64,000 bases of DNA from JACVRW01 sp034664125 (GCA_034664125.1 JAXDIG010000058.1:1-64000); one strand, 5' to 3'. Shown: positions 48,902-58,199, counted from the first letter of the stretch. Made by a program: numbers and translations. Notes: a model not told the origin generated them from the sequence alone.

Positions 48902-48933
48902 ATGTATCGCCATGATATATTCCCGCGATACAT
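48902..48933 (+). promoter_or_regulatory. PadR operator overlapping promoter and start codon
   Basis: ATGTATCGC (48902-48910) and GCGATACAT (48925-48933) form a perfect 9-bp inverted repeat with a 14-base spacer. The spacer contains an AT-rich -10-like TATATT (48916-48921), and the right arm includes the AT of the padR start codon. This is the layout of an autoregulated PadR operator; ATGT/ACAT arms are typical of PadR sites. Confidence 0.65.
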
Positions 48934-49459
48934 GGAGCTCAGTCCGACCGCCTATGTGATCCTCGGGATGCTGGCCTGGGGGCCGCGGTCGGGCTATGAC
49001 ATCAAGGCCCACGTCGACAGCTCGACGCGCTTCTTCTGGGCGGCCAGCTACGGCCAGATCTATCCGGAGCTGCGACGGCTCTCGGACGCCGGCCTGGTGG
49101 AGGGGGAGGCCGAGGCGGGGAGCGGGCGGCGCCGCACCGTGTACAGGCTGACCGCGGCGGGGCACCGCGCGCTCGGGGACTGGCTCGGCGCGGAGCCGCA
49201 GACCTTCGAGATGCGCGACGAGGCCCTGCTGAAGCTCTTCTTCGCCGGCGCCGCGCCGGCCACCGCGGCTGGCTCGCTCGACGCCAAGCGCGACTACCAC
49301 GAGGCCAAGCTCAAGCAGCTGCGCGAGATCGAGGCGACCGGCAGGCCGCAGGGCTTCGCCGCCCTGGTGCTGCGCTTCGGGATCGAGTCCAGCGAGTGGA
49401 TGGCGGACTGGTGCACGCGCGAGGCCGAGCGGCTGCGCGCCGCCGAGGACGCCGCATGA
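48932..49459 (+). CDS. PadR-family transcriptional regulator
   Basis: A 175-residue winged-helix regulator. LSPTAYVILGMLAWGPRSGY followed by DIKAHVDSSTRFFWAASYGQ and IYPELRRLSDAGLVEGEAEA is the PadR domain. The C-terminal Vir-family helices mediate dimerisation. The ATG at 48932 is used because the operator palindrome covers sequence upstream of it. It overlaps the MMPL gene by ATGA, so it most likely represses its own operon and responds to a compound exported by that transporter. Confidence 0.92.
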   Translation: MELSPTAYVILGMLAWGPRSGYDIKAHVDSSTRFFWAASYGQIYPELRRLSDAGLVEGEAEAGSGRRRTVYRLTAAGHRALGDWLGAEPQTFEMRDEALLKLFFAGAAPATAAGSLDAKRDYHEAKLKQLREIEATGRPQGFAALVLRFGIESSEWMADWCTREAERLRAAEDAA

Positions 49460-51555
49460 TCGATCGGCTTGCCCGCCTCGCCGACCGCCGCGCCCGCCGG
49501 GTGCTCGTCTTCGCTGCCGTCTTCTTCGTGCTGGCGGGCGCCCTGGGCGCCGGCGTGGCCGATCGCCTCGATCCCTACGGCGCCGAGGATCCCGACACCG
49601 AGAGCGTGATCGCCGACCAGCGCCTCGAGCACGCCGGCTTCCGCGACACCGGCCTCGTCGTGCTGGTCGAGGGCGTCGACCCGCACGCGAGCGCGGGCCG
49701 GGCGCGCGTCGATGCGCTCAGCCAAAGGCTCGAGCGCGACCCGGACGTCGCCTCCGTGGCCGGCTTCGACAACACCGGCTCGCCCGACTTCGTCTCTCGC
49801 GACGGCCGCTCCACCTACCTGGCCGTCGCCCTGAAGCCGACCGGCGACGACGCGCTACAGGACAGCGCCGACCGCATCGCCGGCGAGCTGGCCGGCGAGC
49901 CGGGCGTGACCGTCGGCGGCCCCGCGGTCGCCTTCAAGCAGGTCAACCAGCAGGTCGAGAGGGACCTGCGCACGGCCGAGCTGTACGCGTTCCCGCTCCT
50001 GTTCATGCTGTCGCTGCTCTTCTTCCGCAGCGCGGTCGCCGCGCTGCTGCCGCTGCTCGTGGGCGGCCTCGCCATCGTGGGCACGTTCCTCGTGCTGCGC
50101 GTGGCCAGCGAGCTGACGTCGGTGTCGATCTTCGCGCTCAACCTCGTCACCGGCCTCGGCCTCGGGCTGGCCATCGACTACAGCCTGTTCATCGTCTCGC
50201 GCTACCGCGAGGAGATCGCGCGCACCGGCCCCGGGCCGGAGGCCATGCGCCGCACGCTCGCCACGGCCGGGCGCACCGTGCTGTTCAGCTCGCTCACCGT
50301 GGCAGGGGCGATCGCCTCGCTGGTCGTCTTTCCCCAGCGCTTCCTCTACTCGATGGGCATCGGCGGCTTCTGCGTCGCCCTGATCGCGGCAGCCATCGCG
50401 CTGATCGTGCTGCCCGCGGTGCTGACGCTGCTGGGCGCCCGGGTGAACTCGCTCACGCCCGCCTTCCTGGCCCGCCGCGCCGAGCGCGACGCCAGGGTCG
50501 CCGAAGAGGGCTTCTGGTACCGCCTCTCGCGGCTCGTGATGCGCTTCCCGGGTCGCATCGCGGCCGCCACCGCCACGCTGCTGATCGTCCTCGGCATCCC
50601 CTTCCTCGGCATCAACTTCACCTCGGTCGATGCCCAGGTCCTACCGAAATCCACGAGCGCGCGCCAGGTCGACGACACCCTGCGCTCCCAGTTCCCGCCC
50701 TACCGCGACACGCCGGTCACGCTTGCCGTGAACGGCGGCCGGGGCGAGGCGGCGCGAGCGGCGCAGGCGGCCGCCGCGGTGCCGGGGGCTGCGGCCGTCG
50801 GGCAGCCGCGCGAGCTCCGTGGCGGCACGTACGCGATCGACGTCGTGTCGAAGGCCCCGCCTCTCGACGACCGCAGCCGGCAGCTGGTGCGCGACCTGCG
50901 CGCGCTGGACGGCAACGCGCTCGTCACCGGTTCCACGGCGCACTATCTCGACCTGCGGGCCAGTCTCGTGGACCACCTGCCGCTCGTGCTGGCGATCGTC
51001 GCCTTGGTCACGCTCGCGGTCCTGTTCGCGATGACCGGCTCGGTGATCCTGCCGCTCAAGCAGGTGCTGATGAACGCACTTGGCTTGAGCGCCGTGTTCG
51101 GGATCCTCGTGCTGATCTTCCAGGACGGCCGCTTCGAGGGGCTGCTCGGCTACACCAGCCAGGGCGGGCTCGAGTCGACCCAGCCGCTGCTGCTGTTCGC
51201 GGTCGTCTTCGGGCTGTCGACCGACTACGGGGTCTTCCTCCTGGCGCGCATCAAGGAGGCCCGCGACGCCGGGCACTCGGACTCCGAAGCGGTCGCCGTC
51301 GGGCTCGAGCGCACGGGGCGCATCGTCACCGCCGCGGCGCTGCTGTTCTGCATCGCGATCGGCGCGTTCGTCACCTCGAAGATCATCTTCATCAAGGAGC
51401 TGGGGCTGGGCACCGCGATCGCCGTGCTGATCGACGCCACGATCATCCGCGCGCTGCTGGTCCCCGCGCTGATGCAGCTGCTGGGGCGCTGGAACTGGTG
51501 GGCCCCCGCGCCGCTGTCGCGGCTGTACGAGCGCATCGGGTTGAAGGAGGCGTGA
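49456..51555 (+). CDS. MMPL/RND-family transporter
   Basis: A 699-residue protein with two repeats, each having a large external loop and about six helices. ARRVLVFAAVFFVLAGALGA is helix 1. VTGLGLGLAIDYSLFIVSRY and FGLSTDYGVFLLARIKEARD are the two conserved RND helix-4-type motifs with aspartate and tyrosine. It exports lipids or drugs with the proton gradient. It is coupled to padR. Substrate is unknown. Confidence 0.93.
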   Translation: MIDRLARLADRRARRVLVFAAVFFVLAGALGAGVADRLDPYGAEDPDTESVIADQRLEHAGFRDTGLVVLVEGVDPHASAGRARVDALSQRLERDPDVASVAGFDNTGSPDFVSRDGRSTYLAVALKPTGDDALQDSADRIAGELAGEPGVTVGGPAVAFKQVNQQVERDLRTAELYAFPLLFMLSLLFFRSAVAALLPLLVGGLAIVGTFLVLRVASELTSVSIFALNLVTGLGLGLAIDYSLFIVSRYREEIARTGPGPEAMRRTLATAGRTVLFSSLTVAGAIASLVVFPQRFLYSMGIGGFCVALIAAAIALIVLPAVLTLLGARVNSLTPAFLARRAERDARVAEEGFWYRLSRLVMRFPGRIAAATATLLIVLGIPFLGINFTSVDAQVLPKSTSARQVDDTLRSQFPPYRDTPVTLAVNGGRGEAARAAQAAAAVPGAAAVGQPRELRGGTYAIDVVSKAPPLDDRSRQLVRDLRALDGNALVTGSTAHYLDLRASLVDHLPLVLAIVALVTLAVLFAMTGSVILPLKQVLMNALGLSAVFGILVLIFQDGRFEGLLGYTSQGGLESTQPLLLFAVVFGLSTDYGVFLLARIKEARDAGHSDSEAVAVGLERTGRIVTAAALLFCIAIGAFVTSKIIFIKELGLGTAIAVLIDATIIRALLVPALMQLLGRWNWWAPAPLSRLYERIGLKEA

Positions 51556-51573
51556 GCTAGCCTGGCCCGTCCG

Positions 51574-52983
51574 ATGAAGGACGGCGTCATCTACCAGGTC
51601 TACCCGCGCTCGTTCCAGGACTCCGACGGCGACGGCGTGGGGGACCTGGCCGGCATCCGCTCGCGCCTCGACCACCTGGTCTGGCTCGGGGTGGACGCGC
51701 TGTGGATGTCGCCGATCTACCCGTCCCCGCTGGCGGACTTCGGCTACGACGTGGCCGACTACACCGACGTCGACCCCGTGTTCGGCGACCTCGCGGAGTT
51801 CGACCGGCTGACCGAGGAGGCGCACGCGCGCGGTCTCGACGTGCTCATGGACGTGGTGCCCTGCCACACCTCGATCGAGCACCCCTGGTTTCGCGAGCAC
51901 CCCGACTGGTACATCTGGGCCGACGAGCCCAACAACTGGGTCTCGGCGTTCGGCGGCTCGGCCTGGGCCCCGCGCGACGGCCGCTACTACCTGCACTCGT
52001 TCTATCCCGAGCAGGCCGACCTCGACTGGCGCAACCCGGAGGTCATCGCCGCGATGCAGGACGTGTTCCGCTTCTGGCTCGAGCGCGGCGCGGACGGCTA
52101 CCGCATCGACGCGATCGACCGCCTGCTCAAGGATCCGCAGCTGCGCGACGACCCGCCCGCCTCGCAGCCGTTCGGACTGCCGCTGCGCGAGGACGAGGCG
52201 AAGCTGGCGCTGACCAACTCGCGCAACGCCCCCGACACCGGGGCCGCGCTCGCCAAGATCCGCGAGGCCTGCGGCGACGCCTTCCTGGCCGGCGAGGTCT
52301 ACCTGCCCAGCGCGCGCTGGCAGCCGTACTCGGACTACTTCGACGCGGTGTTCGCGTTCGAGCTGCTCCACTCGCCATGGGACGCGCGCCTCCTGCGCGC
52401 CGCGATCGAGGCGTGCACCCGCCAGCGGGGTGCGGCCTGGGTGATGTCGAACCACGACTTCGGCCGGCTGGCCACCCGCTTCGGCGAGCAGAACGCCCGC
52501 GCCGCCGCCATGCTGCTGCTGGCGCTGCCCGGCCCCGCCTTCCTCTACCAGGGCGACGAGATCGGCCAGGGCGAGGGGCCGCCGGGCGAGACGCGCTTCG
52601 ATCGCGCCGGGCGCGACCGGCACCGCCACCCGATGCAGTGGGAGCGCACCCCAAGCGGCGGCTTCACGACGGGGGAGCCCTGGCTGCCGCTCACCGACCC
52701 CGCCGAGCGCAACGTCGCCGACCAGCGCGACGACCCCGCCTCGATGCTGGCGCTGGTGCGCGAGCTGATCGCGCTGCGGCGCGAGCTGGGCGGCGAGTTC
52801 GAGCTGCTGGACACCGCCGAGGGCGTCGTCGCCTTCCGTCGCGGCCGCCACACGGTGGCGATCAACACCACCTCGGAGCCGCTCCCGGTGCCCCTACGCG
52901 GCAAGCCGCGTATACAGACGGCGGCCGGGGCGCTGCAAGATGACGTGCTCGCCCCACACGCCGGTGCCGTGGGCGTAGATTAG
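51574..52983 (+). CDS. alpha-glucosidase, GH13 family (oligo-1,6-glucosidase type)
   Basis: A 469-residue GH13 enzyme that hydrolyses short alpha-glucosides. GVIYQVYPRSFQDSDGDGVG is the standard start. The nucleophile is D179 in GYRIDAID, the acid/base is E241 in FLAGEVYL, and the third carboxylate is D295 in SNHDFGR. It is shorter than usual (530 to 560) because the C-terminal beta domain is reduced. It lies between the two importers and directly upstream of the second, so it probably cleaves the imported sugar in the cytoplasm. Confidence 0.93.
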   Translation: MKDGVIYQVYPRSFQDSDGDGVGDLAGIRSRLDHLVWLGVDALWMSPIYPSPLADFGYDVADYTDVDPVFGDLAEFDRLTEEAHARGLDVLMDVVPCHTSIEHPWFREHPDWYIWADEPNNWVSAFGGSAWAPRDGRYYLHSFYPEQADLDWRNPEVIAAMQDVFRFWLERGADGYRIDAIDRLLKDPQLRDDPPASQPFGLPLREDEAKLALTNSRNAPDTGAALAKIREACGDAFLAGEVYLPSARWQPYSDYFDAVFAFELLHSPWDARLLRAAIEACTRQRGAAWVMSNHDFGRLATRFGEQNARAAAMLLLALPGPAFLYQGDEIGQGEGPPGETRFDRAGRDRHRHPMQWERTPSGGFTTGEPWLPLTDPAERNVADQRDDPASMLALVRELIALRRELGGEFELLDTAEGVVAFRRGRHTVAINTTSEPLPVPLRGKPRIQTAAGALQDDVLAPHAGAVGVD

Positions 52984-53028
52984 ACCCGCTTCTCGGGGGG
53001 TACTGGCCCGCTTAGGAGGAGGGGGAGC

Positions 53029-54276
53029 TTGCCCGCACGACACCTGCTTGCCGCGACTGCGCTCCTCGCGAGCGCGGCGCTCGCGGCGTGCGGGGTGGGC
53101 GGCAACGAAGGCGGCAGCGGCGCCCGTGCGATCAACTGGTACGTGTTCAACGAGCCCGGCGGTTCGTACGGCAAGGCGGTCACGGATTGCAACAAGGAAG
53201 CCGGCGGCCGCTACCAGATCAACTACGTCAAGCTGCCGACGGACGCCAACCAGCAGCGCGAGCTGGTCGTCCGCCGTCTCGCCGCCAAGGACGACTCCAT
53301 CGACCTGATCGGCATGGATGTGATCTGGACCGCGGAGCTGGCCCAGGCCGGCTGGATCCTGCCCTGGGAGGGGCACGACCGCGACGTCGCCACCCAGGAC
53401 AAGCTCGAGGGCCCGCTCAAGACCGTCGAGTACAAGGGCAAGGTCTACGGGATCCCGTTCACCAGCAACACGCAGCTGCTCTGGTACCGCAAGGACCGCG
53501 TCGACCCGCCGCCGGACGACTTCACCTGGGACGAGATGATCGACCAGGCCGTCAAGAACCGCACCGTCGTCGAGGTGCAGGGGCGTCAGTACGAGGGCCT
53601 GACGGTGTGGATCAACGCGCTGATCGCCGGCGCCGGCGGCCAGATCGTGGACCAGAACGGCGACGTGAAGGTCGACGACACCGCCAAGCGCGCAGCCGAG
53701 ATCGAGAGCAAGCTCGGCAAGTCGAAGGCGGCGCCGCCTGGCCTGTCCACCAACGCGGAGGACCAGGCGCGGCAGGGGTTCGAGTCGGGGCGCTCGGACT
53801 ACGAGGTCAACTACCCGTACGTCTACCCGAGCGCCGCCGGCGTGAGCGAGGAGTTCCAGAAGAACATGGGCTGGGCGCGCTACCCGCGCACGGACAAGGA
53901 GAAGGAGAGCCGGCCGCCGCTGGGCGGGATCAACATCGGCGTGTCCGCCTACTCGAAGAAGCGCGACCTCGCCTTCGAGGCCGCCGAGTGCATCGCCAAC
54001 GAGAAGCACCAGGCAGACGCCGCGGAGCTGGGCGGCCTGCCGCCGACGACGCAGTCCGTCTACGACACTCCGCAGGTCAAGAAGGCCTACCCGTTCGCCG
54101 ACCTCCTGCGCCAGTCGATCGAGGCAGCGGCGCCGCGGCCGGTGACACCCGCCTACAGTGACATCTCGCTGGCGATCCAGAAGACGTTCAGCCCGCCCGA
54201 CGGGATCGACCCCAACGGGATCGTGCAGAAGCTGCGTGACCGGATCGCGAAAGCGGCCGAAGGGAAGATCTTCTGA
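53029..54276 (+). CDS. sugar ABC importer substrate-binding lipoprotein, second
   Basis: A 415-residue binding lipoprotein starting with TTG at 53029, behind a strong AGGAGGAGGGGG ribosome site. ATALLASAALAACGVGG is the signal peptide with lipobox LAAC. DLIGMDVIWTAELAQAGWIL and GGINIGVSAYSKKRDLAF parallel the first binding protein. Sequence similarity to its paralogue is clear but incomplete, so the sugars may differ. A GGGTAC box lies about 30 bases upstream without a clear -35. Confidence 0.9.
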   Translation: MPARHLLAATALLASAALAACGVGGNEGGSGARAINWYVFNEPGGSYGKAVTDCNKEAGGRYQINYVKLPTDANQQRELVVRRLAAKDDSIDLIGMDVIWTAELAQAGWILPWEGHDRDVATQDKLEGPLKTVEYKGKVYGIPFTSNTQLLWYRKDRVDPPPDDFTWDEMIDQAVKNRTVVEVQGRQYEGLTVWINALIAGAGGQIVDQNGDVKVDDTAKRAAEIESKLGKSKAAPPGLSTNAEDQARQGFESGRSDYEVNYPYVYPSAAGVSEEFQKNMGWARYPRTDKEKESRPPLGGINIGVSAYSKKRDLAFEAAECIANEKHQADAAELGGLPPTTQSVYDTPQVKKAYPFADLLRQSIEAAAPRPVTPAYSDISLAIQKTFSPPDGIDPNGIVQKLRDRIAKAAEGKIF

Positions 54277-55226
54277 TGGAAGCCGCCCAGGTCGGAGCCG
54301 AGACCGCCCGGCAGGCCACCGCGCCGCCGAGGAAGAAGACCACCGACCGCGCGCGTGCGGAGCGCAAGCTGGCGTGGATGCTGTGCGCGCCGGCCGTGAT
54401 CGCGATGCTCGTGGTGACGGGCTACCCGATCGGCTACGCGATCTACCTGTCTCTGCAGCGCTACGACCTGCGCTTCCCCGACGACAAGGAGTTCGTCGGC
54501 CTCTCGAACTACGTCGACGTGCTCACCTCGAGCACATGGTGGAGCGACGTCCTCAACACCCTGATCATCACCGTCGTCTCGGTGTCGTTCGAGCTCGTGC
54601 TCGGCATGGCGATCGCCCTGGTCATGCACCGCGCGATCTTCGGCCGCGGCCCGGTGCGCGCCACGGTCCTGATCCCCTACGGGATCATCACGGTCGTCGC
54701 GGCCTTCGCCTGGAAGTACGCGTTCGACCCGACCAGCGGGTTCGTGGCGAAGCTGCCGCTGATCTCGGACACCTTCCAGCCGCTCAACACGCACAACGGG
54801 TCGTTGCTGGTGATCATCCTGGCGGAGGTCTGGAAGACCACGCCTTTCATGGCGCTGCTGCTGCTCGCCGGCCTCGCGCTCGTCCCCGACGAGCTGCACG
54901 AGGCGGCCAAGGTGGACGGCGCCAGCACGGTGCAGCGCTTCATCCGCATCACCCTGCCGCTGATGCGCCCGGCCATCCTCGTCGCGCTGCTGTTCCGCAC
55001 GCTCGACGCGTTCCGGATCTTCGACAACATCTACATCATCCAACCGGGCGGGGCGCTCAACACCGAGAGCGTGTCGATCCTCGGCTACAACGTCACGATC
55101 AGCCGGGTCAACGTCGGGCTGGGGTCGGCCATCTCGATCCTGATCTTCATCTGCGTGATCGCGATCGCCGTGTTCTTCGTGAAGGCGCTCGGCACCAGCA
55201 CGGCCCAGCAGCGGGGGGAAAACTAG
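54276..55226 (+). CDS. sugar ABC importer permease (MalF-like), second
   Basis: A 316-residue MalF-type permease. A basic N-terminus precedes MLCAPAVIAMLVVTGYPIGY, and the EAA loop is DELHEAAKVDGASTVQRFIR followed by ITLPLMRPAILVALLFRT, nearly the same as in the first system. The ATG shares one base with the preceding stop (TGATG), and the next gene starts immediately after its stop. Confidence 0.93.
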   Translation: MEAAQVGAETARQATAPPRKKTTDRARAERKLAWMLCAPAVIAMLVVTGYPIGYAIYLSLQRYDLRFPDDKEFVGLSNYVDVLTSSTWWSDVLNTLIITVVSVSFELVLGMAIALVMHRAIFGRGPVRATVLIPYGIITVVAAFAWKYAFDPTSGFVAKLPLISDTFQPLNTHNGSLLVIILAEVWKTTPFMALLLLAGLALVPDELHEAAKVDGASTVQRFIRITLPLMRPAILVALLFRTLDAFRIFDNIYIIQPGGALNTESVSILGYNVTISRVNVGLGSAISILIFICVIAIAVFFVKALGTSTAQQRGEN

Positions 55227-56054
55227 GTGAGGCACACACCGCGCGAAGTCGTGCTCTGGACGATCGGCATCATGGTCGTGCTGCTCTACGCGCTGATCCC
55301 GGTGGTGTGGATCGCCGCGCTGTCGCTCAAGACGCCAGGCCAGATCATCGACCGCAAGTTCTTCTCCGGCTTCCACTTCGACAACTACGACGCGGTCTTC
55401 TCCGACGACACGTTCATCGCCGCGCTGATCAACTCGATCGGCATCGCGTCGATCGCCACGCTGATCTCGATCGTGCTGGCGGCGATGGCGGCCTACGCGA
55501 CCTCGCGGCTGAACTTCAGCGGCAAGGCGCTGATCCTCTCGGGCGCGCTGGCGGTGGCGATGTTCCCGCCGATCTCGATCGTCGGGTCGCTGTTCGACAT
55601 GTGGCGCGCCATCGGCCTCTACGACACCTGGCCCGGGCTGATCATCCCCTACATGACGTTCACGCTGCCGCTGGCGATCTACACGCTGTCGGCGTTCTTC
55701 CGCGAGATTCCGTGGGAGCTCGAGCAGGCCGCGCAGGTGGACGGCGCGACGCCCTTCCAGGCCTTCCGCAAGATCATCGTCCCGCTGGCCGCGCCGGGCG
55801 TGTTCACCGCGGCGATCCTGGTCTTCATCTTCGCCTGGAACGACTTCATCTTTGCCAACACGCTCACCTCGACCGACAACGCGCGCACGGTGCCCGCGGC
55901 GCTGGCCTTCTTCACGGGGGCCTCGCAGTTCGAGCAGCCGATCGGAGCCGTCTGCGCAGCATCGGTCGTAGTCACGATTCCGATCATCATCATGGTGCTG
56001 ATCTTCCAGCGCCGGATCGTCGCGGGCCTCACCGCCGGCGCGGTGAAGGGATAA
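55227..56054 (+). CDS. sugar ABC importer permease (MalG-like), second
   Basis: A 275-residue MalG-type permease. ALIPVVWIAALSLKTPGQII follows helix 1, the EAA loop is WELEQAAQVDGATPFQAFRK followed by IIVPLAAPG, and QRRIVAGLTAGAVKG ends it, as in the first MalG. GTG start directly abuts the upstream TAG. It would form the channel with the MalF-like partner and the ATPase downstream. Confidence 0.93.
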   Translation: MRHTPREVVLWTIGIMVVLLYALIPVVWIAALSLKTPGQIIDRKFFSGFHFDNYDAVFSDDTFIAALINSIGIASIATLISIVLAAMAAYATSRLNFSGKALILSGALAVAMFPPISIVGSLFDMWRAIGLYDTWPGLIIPYMTFTLPLAIYTLSAFFREIPWELEQAAQVDGATPFQAFRKIIVPLAAPGVFTAAILVFIFAWNDFIFANTLTSTDNARTVPAALAFFTGASQFEQPIGAVCAASVVVTIPIIIMVLIFQRRIVAGLTAGAVKG

Positions 56055-56066
56055 GGGAGGAGACAG

Positions 56067-57356
56067 ATGGCCCAGATCACGCTGGACAGACTGACCAAGC
56101 GCTATCCGGACGGCTTCGAGGCTGTTCGGGACATGAGCCTCGAGATCCAGGACGGGGAGTTCGTGATCCTGGTCGGTCCGTCGGGCTGCGGCAAGTCGAC
56201 GGCGCTGCGCATGATCGCGGGGCTCGAGGACATCACCGAGGGTGAGCTGCGCATCGGCGACGAGGTCGTGAACGATCGCGCGCCCAAGGATCGCGACATC
56301 GCGATGGTGTTCCAGAACTACGCGCTGTATCCGCACATGACGGTGCGCGAGAACATGGGCTTCGCGCTCAAGCTGCGCGGCGCGCCGAAGGAGGAGATCG
56401 ACAAGAAGGTCGAGGAGGCGGCGCGCATCCTCGACCTGCAGGCGCACCTCGACCGCAAGCCCTCGCAGCTGTCCGGCGGGCAGCGCCAGCGGGTGGCGAT
56501 GGGGCGCGCGATCGTGCGCGACCCGTCGGCGTTTCTGATGGACGAGCCGCTGTCGAACCTCGACGCGAAGCTGCGCGTGCAGATGCGCACCGAGGTGTCG
56601 CGCATCCAGAAGAACCTGGGCACTACAACGATCTACGTCACGCACGACCAGACGGAGGCGATGACGCTCGGCGACCGGGTGGCGGTGATGCGCTCGGGGA
56701 TGCTGCAGCAGGTGGGGAGCCCGATGGAGCTCTACAACCACCCGCTGAACCTGTTCGTGGCCGGCTTCATCGGATCGCCGGCGATGAACTTCATGCCGGC
56801 GACCGTCGAGGGCGAGGTCGTGAAGCTGCCGATCGGCGACGTGCGGCTGCCGGATGAGGTGCACGGGCGCCTCGGCGGGACCGAGGGCAAAACGTTGATC
56901 GCCGGCATCCGGCCGGAGAACTTCGAGGACGCGTCGCTGGTGGGGGACGCCCGCGAGCGCGGCTCCACGTTCCGGGCGCACATCGAGGTGCTCGAGTCGC
57001 TCGGGTCGGAGCTGTACGCGCACTTCACGGTGGCGTCGGATCAGCAGATCGAGTCGCAGGAGCTGCGCGAGCTGGCCGAGGACGTCGGCGGCGGCGAGGT
57101 GCCGATGGCCGGCGAGGAGGGCCGCATCGTGGCGCGGCTCGACCCGGCGTCGAGCGTGCGCGTGGGGCAGGAGTCGGAGCTGTGGGTGGATGCCACGCGC
57201 GTGCACCTGTTCGACCCCGAGGACGGGCGCAACCTGACGACCGACGCCAAGGGCCCGTCCGCGGTGAACGGCGGCCAGGGCGGCGGGGGGCGCGACCCCG
57301 AGGCCGAGCCTCCGCCGAACGACGGAGCGCAAGCGCCGCCTGCCGAGCCCAGCTGA
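56067..57356 (+). CDS. sugar ABC importer ATPase (MsmK/UgpC type), probably shared
   Basis: A 429-residue MalK-class ATPase. Walker A is GPSGCGKST near residue 38, the signature is LSGGQRQRVAMGR, Walker B is FLMDEPLSNLDAKL, and the C-terminal regulatory beta-domains run from about residue 235. It is 50 to 60 residues longer than usual through a Gly/Pro/Glu tail. GGAGGAG precedes the ATG. It is the only importer ATPase in the window, so it most likely serves both permease pairs. Confidence 0.93.
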   Translation: MAQITLDRLTKRYPDGFEAVRDMSLEIQDGEFVILVGPSGCGKSTALRMIAGLEDITEGELRIGDEVVNDRAPKDRDIAMVFQNYALYPHMTVRENMGFALKLRGAPKEEIDKKVEEAARILDLQAHLDRKPSQLSGGQRQRVAMGRAIVRDPSAFLMDEPLSNLDAKLRVQMRTEVSRIQKNLGTTTIYVTHDQTEAMTLGDRVAVMRSGMLQQVGSPMELYNHPLNLFVAGFIGSPAMNFMPATVEGEVVKLPIGDVRLPDEVHGRLGGTEGKTLIAGIRPENFEDASLVGDARERGSTFRAHIEVLESLGSELYAHFTVASDQQIESQELRELAEDVGGGEVPMAGEEGRIVARLDPASSVRVGQESELWVDATRVHLFDPEDGRNLTTDAKGPSAVNGGQGGGGRDPEAEPPPNDGAQAPPAEPS

Positions 57357-57415
57357 CTCGGGAACGTTCGCCCAGCGAGCAGGAGGACGCGTCCGGGCCG
57401 TGAAGGTCGGGGGCA

Positions 57416-58024
57416 ATGACCCCCCGATTCGGCCGCACAGCTGTCAAGAGCGACGAAACGCTTCTAGCCGCCACGGTGGACGTGCTGGCGGGGACGCTGG
57501 GGCTGCGGGACGGGAACACGGGCGAGCACTCCGACCGAGTGGTCGAGGTGGCGGAGCGGATCGGCGAGCGACTGGGGTTGGGAAGGCGCGAGTTGCGCGA
57601 CCTCGGGTACGCCGCGCGGCTGCACGACATCGGGAAGGTGGGGGTGCCCGACGCGGTGCTGCACAAGCCGGGGCCGCTGGTGGAGGCGGAGCGCCAGGTG
57701 ATCCAAGGTCACTCGGTGTGGGGAGCCGACCTGGTGGGGCGGATCCCGGGGCTGGAGGACGTGGCCCGGATAGTGCGCCACCACCACGAGCGCTACGACG
57801 GGGACGGATACCCGGACAAGCTGGCCGGGCGGGACATCCCGCTGGCGAGCCGGATCCTGACGGTGGCCGACGCGTACGTGGCGATGACGGAGAACAGGCC
57901 GTACCGGCGAGCGCGTCCCCGGTTCGAAGTGGACCGGGAGTTCCGCGACTGCTCGGGAAAGCAGTTCGACCCGTATGTGGTGGAGGCGCTGAGGCAGGTA
58001 GCGGCGGCGCCGCCTGCGGCGTAG
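57416..58024 (+). CDS. HD-GYP domain phosphohydrolase
   Basis: A 202-residue HD-GYP protein. The motifs are LHDIGKVGVPDAVLHKPGPL (HD) and HHHERYDGDGYPDKLAGRDI (GYP), then ADAYVAMTENRPYR. HD-GYP enzymes degrade cyclic di-GMP or related nucleotides. It lacks any sensor domain, so it is a stand-alone catalytic unit with a short N-terminus. A GTG 16 bases upstream is out of frame. It is the last gene of ordinary chromosomal character before the accessory region. Confidence 0.92.
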   Translation: MTPRFGRTAVKSDETLLAATVDVLAGTLGLRDGNTGEHSDRVVEVAERIGERLGLGRRELRDLGYAARLHDIGKVGVPDAVLHKPGPLVEAERQVIQGHSVWGADLVGRIPGLEDVARIVRHHHERYDGDGYPDKLAGRDIPLASRILTVADAYVAMTENRPYRRARPRFEVDREFRDCSGKQFDPYVVEALRQVAAAPPAA

Positions 58025-58071
58025 CGACTCTTATTGGCCAGGGCCCGGGCGCTGGTGGCCGCGGGTCCTGT

Positions 58072-58147
58072 CCGACAAATTTCCTTTCGCGCACCCTCGC
58101 TGCCGCTCGGGGCACGAAAGTGTGCTTTGTCGGCCACCCGCGGGTGG
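58072..58147. repeat. long interrupted hairpin next to a perfect palindrome
   Basis: CCGACAAA (58072-58079) pairs with TTTGTCGG (58126-58133). Inside, CTTTCG (58084-58089) pairs with CGAAAG (58115-58120), with further GC pairs. Directly after it comes the perfect 14-mer palindrome CCACCCGCGGGTGG (58134-58147). This may terminate the HD-GYP transcript or mark an element boundary. Confidence 0.65.
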
Positions 58148-58175
58148 GGCGGGGGATTGGGGCACGGCTTTCGCG

Positions 58176-58199
58176 TTTCGCGCGAAGTAGCACTCGAGG
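58176..58199 (+). repeat. dispersed repeat TCGCGCGAAG...AGCAnTCG, copy 1
   Basis: TTCGCGCGAAGTAGCACTCG. Related copies lie at 59039-59060 (TTCGCGCGAAGGAGCAGTCG) and 63047-63070 (TCTCGCGCGAAGCAGTCGCG). The core TCGCGCGAAG is common to all three. Two are left and one is right of the TIR genes. Confidence 0.5.

Noticed and set aside
54153..57416. An uninterrupted minus-strand frame of about 1090 codons
   Set aside because: It is antisense to the second importer and its ATPase, which have clear motifs. The product is His/Arg/Asp low-complexity.
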